A stretch of 64,000 nt of DNA, from assembly GCA_029204225.1 (NCBI GenBank), contig CM055102.1, positions 18,121,813-18,185,812 on the forward strand, written 5' to 3'. A program made the translations under genes and the position numbers. Below the pieces are notes generated by a model, which did no database searches, was not told the origin of the DNA, and worked only from the letters and a program-made list of their open reading frames with translations. This document shows, in pieces, positions 55,396 through 64,000 of the stretch. Position 1 is the first letter of the stretch. The number at the start of each line of letters is the position of its first letter. This stretch comes from Diphasiastrum complanatum. Its lineage: Eukaryota; Streptophyta; Lycopodiopsida; Lycopodiales; Lycopodiaceae.

Positions 55396-55739
55396 TTAGT
55401 ATTCACACCTTAATCCATCAACTCCTCATCCAACCTGCAAAAAGTCAAACACAGCATAAACAAAGAAAAGAGATTGAGGATGGTCAGTAGTAGGAGCAGT
55501 AGATGAGAGAAGAAAAGAGGGCGAAATATAATTGAGCATGCAAGTAACAAGAGAAGCTATGTAATCTTTTTTCTAGCATTTCTCTTCTTTCGATGCTTGC
55601 ATGAAGGATAAAATGATTGTAAAGAAAATAAGAAACCACATGTGACCTCATTCCGATAAGACTTCAGCGTATTCATCAGGATCTAACTTCCTAGCATGGA
55701 AGATAAAGACCTCGCTGATACTAAAGGGTGAAGGATTAT
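55396..55739. other. no gene recognised
   Basis: Spacer, no coding motif. Confidence 0.4.
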
Positions 55740-57330
55740 TCCTCTAGGTTGATGGCACCGAGGAAATGGAACAACAGGCAAAGAGCTACGTGAATGGAGG
55801 GAGAAGAATGACAAGGCAGTAGCCTTGTTACATCATCCATCGAGGATAGCCTCACACTTGACCTGGCTACACTCTCCAAAGCAAAGGAGATGTGGGATAC
55901 ACTACTCACAAGATTTTAGATGAAATCACATATTCAGATAATGATTCTTGAAGATCAATTGACAAACCTACAGTGGGATGACAAAGATCTCACTTCCTTT
56001 ATCATGAAGATGAAGGATATATTCCTTTCACTACACAATTCTAGACTAGAAAATGCAATGTCAATAGAGAAGAAGCTCACTTATTTGTTGAGAGCCTTAC
56101 CAAGATCCTTCTAGACAACCAGAACCTTGCTAGCAAAGGATCCTACAATGACTCTCGGAAAGGCAATTGTCAAGATTCGAGAGGAAGTCGAGGCTCGAGA
56201 GCACCTTGATCACAAGGACGCTTCTGACCAAACCCTCTACAGCAACAAAGAAAAGACAAAGAAACAACTCAAGCCTAAGAGGGGGTTAGATCAAAAACAA
56301 GATTGTGATCAGCAAGCAGAAGGGTCCAGCAATGGCAAATGGAAGAACAAAGGAAGGTCGAAACAGCAACGTGAAGAAAAGAAGACCTGCGTGAGATGCA
56401 GACGTGAAGAACACACAATCGATTCGTGCAGACTCAATCCAAAAATTGAGTGTATACACTACCACAAGAAGGGTCATGCAGCCATGGACTACCACCTGAA
56501 CCCAAGAAACAAATCAGCACAAAGCCGACAGAAGAACAATAATACTTTGTCCTATGTCGAGGAGCCAGAGAGCTCGAAAATGGACGAAGAAAGATCGAAC
56601 AGAAATAATGCGACCGCCTACATCTATGTAGACGTGTGTGCAGTGTCAACACCTGACACACAAGAGATAATCCTAGACTCAGGAGCTACCTCCCACTTCG
56701 TTACATCAAGATGAAAGATGTTTGATTTTCGAAGTGCAATCCATCAAGATTCATTGTTCTTGGAGATGGATCCAAATACCAAGTGAATGGTACTGGTTCA
56801 CTATGGCTTAGCACGAATGGCAGAGACAGATGACTCGAAGATGTTTTGTTTGTGCCTACACTACAGCAAGACTTGTTATCTGTGGCAAGAATAGCTGATG
56901 TAGGGATGCATGTGACATTCTCAGACGAAGCATGCAACGTTGTTGATGCAAGTACCAGTACCCTGATCACTCAAGGCAGAAGAAAAGAGAATCTATATCA
57001 CCTAAAGGTACATCTACCTGCAGATCAAGTGCATCAGACTCATGATGATCTGCCAAATACTTTATGGCACAAGAGACTATGCCATATGAATTCAATGGCA
57101 CTATACCAAGCAAGCCATCATGGAGCAATCACAGGGGTTAGCATCTCGAATGCAACCAGTTTGACCACCTGTGATGCATGTCTGAAGGGTAAGATGTCAC
57201 ACACTCCATTTGTCAAGGACTCCTACAGAACGACTAAGATTCTGGAGTTAGTGCATTCTGACATCCATGGACCTTTCAATGTGATCTCAGTAGGAGGCTC
57301 AAAATATTACATTATCTTTATTGATGATTA
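55740..57330 (+). pseudogene. Copia gag-protease-integrase relic
   Basis: Gag with many stops (LATLSKAKEMWDTLLTRF, LTNLQWDDKDLTSFIMKM), two knuckle-like motifs (CVRCRREEHTIDSC intact; CIHYHKKGHAAMDY lacking two Cys), protease EIILDSGATSHFVTS, FVPTLQQDLLSVARIAD, pre-integrase LWHKRLCHMN and CDACLKGKMSHTPF, integrase start LVHSDIHGPF, ending at YYIIFIDDY. At 57330 it switches to the four-knuckle gag in a few bases. A different Copia family from the others. Confidence 0.85.
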
Positions 57331-58738
57331 CGACATCCACCACTATTGCATCAACGAATATGAATGCTACTGTAGAGATGATGCTCAATGAGTTCGAGAT
57401 CTTGGGAAGAACTAGCAGATACAGATAAAAAAATTGCATTCGCAATTTGATGAAAAGATCAAAGCCTTGGAAGATTTCCATGAAAAAGCAAACAACCAAT
57501 CTGAGAAATTTGCTAAGACTTTTCCTACCAAGGAGAATGTCTGGTGTTCCATTTGTATGGGTAATCACATAGCAAATGAATGTCTTCAATTGAAAAAATG
57601 AATAGAAACCAGTATTTGCCATTTGTGCAATTCACCTGATCATGAGACTGCTTATTGCCACTTTAATCCTCGGATTATCTAGCAATGATATGCCCAAATG
57701 GGATATCAGGAACCCCTTTACGGAAAGGATCCTACAGCCAAACATCGTCTTGGGTATCCAGAGAGATTAGCTTTACCAGCCCCACTGACACAACTGGCTC
57801 CTCCTGCTAATTTGATGAAACTAGAATCTTACAGAGGCAATGAGCAATGGAATTACAGTAATGAGACGGACCTTCAAAACAATATGCTATTTATGTTGTT
57901 GTGCAACAACAAGCATCTAGAAATTGGACCAGAGCGCCACTTGGATACTTTGCATGTGGAGAAAATCACATAGTTGTAGAATGTCCAAACAAAGACAAAT
58001 TTGTATCTGTCGTGACTGTGGTTATGGGCATTGCTATAAGGAGTGTCCAACAAGACCGAAGCCGCCACCGGCTACAGCTCCTGTCAATTTGATAACAATC
58101 AAGCAAAGACTAGCAGTTCAACCTGAACCAAGTATACCCTTGATGGTGGTTACCAGAGCACAAAAGCAGAAAGAATCGATAGCAGATCCAATACATGCTG
58201 ATTCTACACCATTCACTGATATACCAACAACATTTGGAGTCTATCCAAATCTCCATGCCGAAAAGAGGAGATATCAAGATATGAGTTAGTGGATTAAACA
58301 ACTGCAAGAAGAAGAGGAGCTTGAAGTAGCTAAAGCAGCAGCCAAAGTCCATTCTTTACATGTGCAGCTACTGAATAATCCATGAACGGATATGAATACA
58401 CAGTTTTCTCATCGTGAAGAACCCTTCAAGATGACTAAACTGGAAGCACTGCAAACAGAGTTACTCATGAATATTTTATCTCAAAAGATAAATATTCTAA
58501 GTAGTAATTAATACGTATTTGTCATTTTTGAAAAATCATCGAAACCTTCAAAATCCCGAGCTTGGAAAAATCAAGTAACTTGAATTTGATACTTACATGT
58601 GGAACAACTCTATTTTGGTCCCTATCGCTTGACATAGCCCATTGAGTAATCATAATTAACCAGCATCAGATAAGATAGCTCAAACTTGATGTCTATCAAT
58701 GTAAAAAGTCCCATTTTGGCACTTCTCACTCAAGGCTT
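57331..58738 (+). pseudogene. four-knuckle gag-like gene, copy 2
   Basis: Segment homologous to about 14506-15930 with 90 percent or higher similarity by eye, including the noncoding tail. Knuckles: CSICMGNHIANEC, CHLCNSPDHETAYC, a third whose first Cys is Tyr (YFACGENHIVVEC) and CRDCGYGHCYKEC. It shares the TGA before Y-A-Q-M and the TAG before WIKQLQ with copy 1 and has extra stops. The join to Copia integrase at 57330 falls on a shared word (TACGACATCC). It is cut at 58738 by the next LTR. Confidence 0.75.
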
Positions 58739-59385
58739 GTGAAGGATTTCAGATCATTCAAGATCCAATCCATGTCCCAAATCTTTGGTTACAATAAGGA
58801 GCAAACCAACAATCCTGCCAATGTAGAAAAATCAGCATCTACATACAAAATAAGATGCAAACTCTAAGAGATATTGATCAAACATGAACCAAAACATAAA
58901 ATATGTTTGTTGTCCATACAATTATAGTACCCTACTATATTTCACACGTGTGGAACCAAAAATAGCAATAAATGATCATTCTACACACAAGATTGCAAGA
59001 TAACACCAAGATAGTGCACCAATGAGTAGTAGAACCCAAAGAGAACCATGTATAATGATGAAATGATAAGAGAGAAGATGTGTCTCTCCATGAGTTACAT
59101 CCTTTTATAGAGTTTCCAAAACCTATTTGGCCACTTGGCTTTCCCTCCAAAATGTAAACCTTACTATTTTTGGGTCTAGATTCAATGTACCCAAAGTTCA
59201 AATTTGAATCTCTCTCAAACTCGACTACCAACTTTTCCACACTTCTCAAAAGTGTTTATTGAATGTATTTTAATCTAATATAACTTCAAAAAGTTTATCT
59301 CTAAGTCTAAAATGAGTTTTGGCCTCTTATTGACAATTTACCAAAATGTGACTAAACTAGACTAAACTAGTTGAAATCTCTCACA
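58739..59385 (-). repeat. LTR of the RT-less Copia family
   Basis: TGTGAAGGATTTC...CTCTCACA, aligned along its length with 7586-8223, followed by the same CTCCCTCTTCAACTAGTTTT purine-tract complement. More diverged than the pair at 7.6 and 12.8 kb. Confidence 0.88.
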
Positions 59386-59860
59386 CTCCCTCTTCAACTA
59401 GTTTTGGCATAGTTTTGACAATAAAACTTTGATCCAACTTTAGAATGATCTCCATCCTAAGTATAGATCTTCTTTCTAAGGTTCTAAAGTATCTTTCATG
59501 ATTGATATAGAGAATAGTGTCCAAATTGGATGCTTCACTATTTCTTACATCAATTTTGCACATCAAGATATAACTAGAACATGAAGCACCAAATAGAATG
59601 TGAATGAAATGTTTCCTCCATGTTTTAAACTTTGTACTCTCTGGAAAATTACATCAACCAAACAATAAATGTGAGTGATGACCATTTGCTTGCTTGTGTC
59701 CTCCAACTTTGTCCTTTCTTGATATGTCTCCTCCATAAAACTCCATGAATGAGCCTCCATCTCCATCTTGCCACAAGAAACCATCAAACCTTGGAAATCC
59801 ATGAGTAGGTGAGTACATTAGTGATGCAAATCCAGCACCACATGACTCCATAAACCAAGT
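59386..59860 (-). pseudogene. internal remnant of the RT-less Copia family
   Basis: Contains KIDVRNSEAS then DTILYIN, DGDGGSFMEFYGGD and HSHLLFG blocks, the same as 8815-9230, but the RNase H that lies between LTR and this segment in the complete element is deleted. It shows that the RT-replacing segment is shared by more than one family member. Confidence 0.7.
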
Positions 59861-62800
59861 AGTTGCACTAGTCCATCTTCAAGATCTACTTGACACAAGA
59901 AAATGACCATGAATTCACCAAAAATTGACAATCTCCAAGTATTGGCACCAAGTAGCTCAACACTTGAGAACTTGATCATGGATTGCTGCACTGACCTTGA
60001 ATAAACGTTGCAATCAGCAGTGCCTGATTTGAATCCTTGTTCAATGAGGAATGTGTTGATCCTCTGAAACCAAGCTCTGGGAGACTGTTTCAAGCCGTAC
60101 AGTGCTTTGTGGAGTTTATAGACATGATTTTTCATGCCTTTCAGAACGTATCCTTCGGGCTGGATGATGTAGATATCTTCTTGTATTACTCCGTTCAGAT
60201 AGGTTGTTTATACATCAAGTTGATGTACTTCGAGGTCGGCAACTGCAGCATAAGACAAGAGCATGCGCATCGACGAATGTTTGACGACTGGACTAAAAGT
60301 CTCACTGTAATTGACATTCGGGATCTGGGTGAATCCTCATGCTACTAGTCTAGACTTCCTTCGATCAATTGCTCCGTTGGCATTATATTTGATCTTAAAA
60401 ATCCATTTGCAATCAATAATATTGCAGCCAATAGGAGCTTTGACTAATGACCATGTCTGATTCTTGATCAGAGAGGAATACTCCTTGTCCATGGCTTCTC
60501 TCCAAAGATCAGAGTCTGGGTGGCTGAGTGTCTCTTTGACTGTCGTCAGTTCCTGCATTAAGAGACAGGCAAACTCAGTAGTATACCTTGTGGGTTGTGT
60601 GCACACTCGGTTTGATCTTCTGGGATGATTCGACTGATAAACTGCTCCCGGAACTTGTTGATGGGTAGCAGCAACATCTTCGTCTAGTTCAATGTCTGGA
60701 AGTGGGTCGACAATAGACATGCCTGAGCCAGAAGCTCGGACTGTCGTGTCAATGGTAGGAGATGTAGGTTCTTCTTGAGCAATATCCTTGCTTTTGAGGT
60801 CGACAAATTTATCCTCGATAAAGACTGTATCCCAGCTATACAAGATTTGCTGGGTATCAGAATCATATAACTTGTAGGTATTATCAGATGAAGTATATCC
60901 GATCAGAATGGTCTTGAGACCTTGGAAGTCCAATTTCTTCCTTGTGTCTTTGGGATCTGCGTGTAGGCAATGCACCCGAACACTCTTAGGTTCTTAAAAA
61001 AAGGCTTAGAGCCTGTCCACACCTCGTGGGGTGTCTTGTCTGAGAGGGCTTTGATCGAACATCTGTTCTGGATGTAAGTTGCAGTGGAGACAGCTTCAGC
61101 CCAGAATCTCTTGGGCAACGATGCATTCGATAACATACATTTAGCAGATTCGACCAGAGTACGGTTCTTCCTCTCAGCTAAGCCATTAGACTAAGGACTG
61201 TAAGGAGTGATGAATTGTTGCTCAATGTCTTGGCTTTGGCAGTACTCCTTAAATTCAACAGAGATATATTCTCCACCATTTTCTGAACTTAGGGCCTTGA
61301 TCGTCCTTCCAGTCTCCTGTTCTGCACACTCCTTGAAGATTCTGAAGTAGTTGAAGGCTTTTGATTTTTTCTTTATGAAATACACCATCGTTCTTATGAA
61401 GAATTTGTCAATAAAGGTTATAAAATAATTGGCATCTTTCAACGAAGGATTTTTCATTGGGCCACAAATATCTGAATGTACAACATCTAGCAATCCTCTA
61501 GCAACATGCTAATGGCTTGACTTAAATGGTTTCCTAGTCTGTTTACCTACTAGGCAGTCTTGACAGACAGGTAACTCGACTTTTTTGCAAGGACAGTCGA
61601 GATCAAGAACAATAGATTGTCTAGACATTCATTGTACAGTAGCATGATTTAAATGACCAAGTCTATAATGCCAAAGTAAACCTTTATTTGAATGAATTGA
61701 AGTACTGAGAGTCTGACTAGAGACAGAAAAGCAATGACTTAATCTATACAAGTATCCATTCCTCTTTCTGAGTGCTAGGATCTTGCTAGTCCTATCAACT
61801 ACTTTACACTGATCACATTCGAACTCTACTCTATGTTCTAAATCTGGTGATTCTGCTTACAGAGAGCAGATTCGTAGATAAATTTGGTACATACAGGACT
61901 TTAGAGAGTAGCTTAGATTGATCATTTGCAAAGTTTATACTTACAGTGCCTTCACCTTTGATAGCAACTATGCTATTGTCACCAAGGTGAACAAACTTCT
62001 GGGTACTGTAAGGTGTATAGGACTTGAAACAGCCAATGAGACTAGTCATGTGCTGAGTGTTTCCAGAATCCAGGGACCAAGAACTGTTGCCAGATGCTTC
62101 TTGATGGTTGGTCATGAAGGATGTGGAGCTTCTGCAGCTACATTTGCCACTTGATTCGACTGCCCCTTGCTATTTTTCTTCACTTGAAGTATTCGGCAGT
62201 CTTGAATTTCATGGCTGTTTCGTTTGCAGTATCTGCAAAACAACTTCTTCTTTGTCTACGGATTCGACTGTTCCTTGTGCTGAGCTGGTTTTTGGTCTGG
62301 CTTTGATTGCTTCGGGCCTTTCTTCTTTTTATGCTTTGTCATGCTCTTGTTGGTGTACAAGGCGTGAAAATCAGCTGAGGAACTCGAGACTTCGTTCCTT
62401 CGCATGTCTTTTTGCAACAACATAGTAATGACTCTCGAAAGAGTCAATTCTGGATGAGTCGTGATGATCATCACCCAGTTGTCGTAAGAACTTGGCAAGC
62501 TTGTAAGTAGTTGCATCATTGTGTCTTGATCATCTATGACAGATCCGATAGTGACCATTTTTCTTAGCAGGTTCTTGAATTGATTAATGTGATTTTGCAG
62601 AGAATCACCATTCGTCATCTTGAGGGAGTAGAATTTCTTCCTGAGATGTAGCTTGGAAGCTATATCTCGCACTTCATATAGTGTGCTCAAGATGTCCCAG
62701 ACTTCTTTCGATGTCCGAGCCTTGGATACATAGTCGATCTGGTATCCGTGATGTTAAGGCTGATCAGCGCGAAAGCTTTTCCATCCTTCAACTTCCATCT

Positions 62801-62890
62801 GGCGATTGTCGCGTCGTCCGCTTTGGGTTTTCCTTCTGAACATGTAACAACGTCGTACAATTCTTTTGCCATTAGTATAGTTTTCATCTT
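59861..62890 (-). pseudogene. Copia gag-pol relic (second family)
   Basis: In coding order: gag (MAKELYDVVTCSEGKPKADD, then FYSLKMTNGDSLQNHINQFKNLL, SLPSSYDNWVMII), a CCHC-like knuckle near 62230, protease SWSLDSGNTQHMTS (Asn for the usual Ala after DSG), pre-integrase, integrase (VVHSDICGPM, SSENGGEYISVEF, FWAEAVSTATYIQNR, FGCIAYT), hinge (RRSNRVCTQPTRYTTEF) and RT (WREAMDKEYSSLIKNQTWSL, IDCKWIFKIKYNANG, YGLKQSPRAWF). RT stops making sense after NVYSRS at about 59995, where the sequence merges with the RT-less family remnant. Many stops and shifts; the second integrase Asp is Glu (SENGGEY). Confidence 0.88.
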
Positions 62891-63101
62891 AAATTTTCAT
62901 AGATGGTAATTGGCTCCATCAAGCTTGTCCATGATAGGACTGGCTTTCCTTTGGGAATCCATGTGAAAGAATTAGTCTAAGTGATAGGAGAAACTATCAG
63001 TGACTTAAGTATGAAAATCTGATAATTATAGAAAAAGAAAACAATTACTCTATCGGCTAGTAGAGTCTTGTACTGTGGAAGCTAATCAAGCTATGAAGAT
63101 A

Positions 63102-63113
63102 GCTCTGATACCA
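63102..63113 (-). promoter_or_regulatory. Copia primer-binding site (tRNA-iMet)
   Basis: Minus strand TGGTATCAGAGC next to an LTR start TGTTGGAGAGAGG at 63114. Confidence 0.88.
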
Positions 63114-64000
63114 TGTTGGAGAGAGGGGGAGAATAAATGATGAACATGAACGAGAAACGAACTCGAACAAGAAACGAACGAGAAGCGAACTCGAACAGAA
63201 AATGTTCATGCGCAGCGGAATGAATTATTTGACTCTCTCCGTAAGCATGACTACACCTATCAGAATGACGAGAACTTTAGTGATAGAAATCACAGTCAAT
63301 CTAGATCACAAAAAAATTTAATGGATGAAGCGCTAATGAATAATTTGTCGCGAATTGCAAGACAAATTATCTGTCACGAATGATTTGCGAAGAGCTAGAC
63401 TATGCTCGACTGATAATTAGTCGCGAATCATTTCGTGAAAGACAAGACTAAAAGTTGATCATCTATTACCAGAAAGAGCAGCTAGAAAGATCAGACAAAA
63501 TGAAGAAAAAGCATAGCAATATTAACACAGATCTGAATGCAGAACAAAGAGCTGTATCAGATTAAGTATATCATGTATACAAGCTAATAATGCGGCAGAG
63601 CACAATACAATAGCAGACGAAACCGCTTGCCCTATAAAGTTTATTTTGTTTGTAATGAGGAATGAAACCTCTTCTCTTAGTCTCTTCTTTACTCACTTGA
63701 TCATCTGATCATTATCATGGTCTCAAGGTGTCCATAATATGTATATATATAATATTACAGGTGTGCAGATGTGAAAGTACATAGTGGATGTGTTGTCTGT
63801 AGGAGATCATGGGTGGCTGCAATTGTTGTCCAATCTGTTAGCGCAACTGCATGGAGTGAGCGTAAAAAAGAGGGCGACGTCAGCCAATGCTGAAGTGAAC
63901 GTTGGTGATGATGCGAAAAGTGGGTCACTCTTACGAATGGCCTTAGGATAAGATTTATAGGGTGCCTTAGATTTTAGGGCACCTTCGGCATTCTGTAGGA
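63114..64000 (-). repeat. 5' LTR of the Copia at 59.9-62.9 kb, outer edge unknown
   Basis: Starts TGTTGGAGAGAGGGGGAG. The repeated words AACGAACTCGAAC and GAACGAGAAGCGAAC occur at 63148-63200. 63640-63770 has the TATATATATAATATTAC stretch. The far edge cannot be set without a second copy and may be near 63770; the rest up to 64000 shows no gene. Confidence 0.5.

Noticed and set aside
55192-55413. Frames with IHSFTIN and NIDRETM repeats on opposite strands
   Set aside because: A 21-bp minisatellite gives open frames on both strands; neither has other coding signs.

Overview
This window reads as nuclear DNA of a land plant. The evidence is a complete dirigent-type gene, plant-style LTR retrotransposons (tRNA-iMet primer sites for Copia, a TGGCGCCGTTGCC-type primer site for Gypsy), short GT-AG introns and a generally A+T-rich composition. 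I cannot place it below land plant. Most of the window is a graveyard of nested, mostly dead retroelements.

Layout. 1-651 (-) is a partial unknown ORF cut by the window edge. 1530-3945 (-) is a 5'-truncated Copia relic abutting a Gypsy pol at 3946-6290 (-), whose LTR is split by a complete Copia insertion at 7586-13420 (-, TSD TATAC). 14100-17800 holds a Copia integrase scrap, a gag with four zinc knuckles and degenerate repeats with another Copia scrap inside. 19200-21420 has microsatellites, a Copia RT relic and a Gypsy RT relic. 21489-24308 is a broken copy of a two-gene element. 24670-24905 is a foldback around a GT repeat. 26022-32045 (-) is a Gypsy with one full 1.1-kb LTR. 32652-36870 (+) is a Copia with an unusual repeat-rich leader. 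36865-37685 and 54390-55115 are inverted copies of one unnamed repeat. 37985-38545 (-) is the dirigent gene, the only clearly intact ordinary host gene. 42466-46765 is the better copy of the two-gene element. 48160-50220 (+) encodes a divergent histone H3-like protein followed by an Ulp1-like cysteine protease. 52836-58738 holds Copia gag chimeras and a second copy of the four-knuckle gag. 58739-63113 (-) is a chimeric Copia with its primer site, followed by its LTR.

Most interesting content. Two loci carry the same tail-to-tail gene pair. The plus-strand gene has the motif order of a DDE transposase of the RAG1/Transib type: a D in an IKLDES block, an RxSxTxMN strand, DH, CxxC, an LH block, HxxxxH and W-S-x-G-x-E. 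It contains an intron present in both copies. The minus-strand partner is an acidic protein of unknown family. Beside the better copy, on the far side of a region seeded with 70-bp inverted-repeat units, lies the H3-like ORF, which keeps an H3-like K4 tail and the HAKRVTIMPKD signature but has CENH3-like RWT and KDF residues. It abuts the Ulp1-like gene, one intron of which consists mostly of two of the same 70-bp units. Whether these genes form one large mobile element is my inference.

A second theme is the mode of decay. Two retroelements keep one reading frame for 1.5 to 2.7 kb and are broken almost only by stop codons of the kind produced by C-to-T change, as expected for methylated silenced DNA. 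One Copia family has lost its reverse transcriptase core but kept LTRs, gag, protease, integrase and RNase H, with an unrelated segment in its place that recurs at a second locus.
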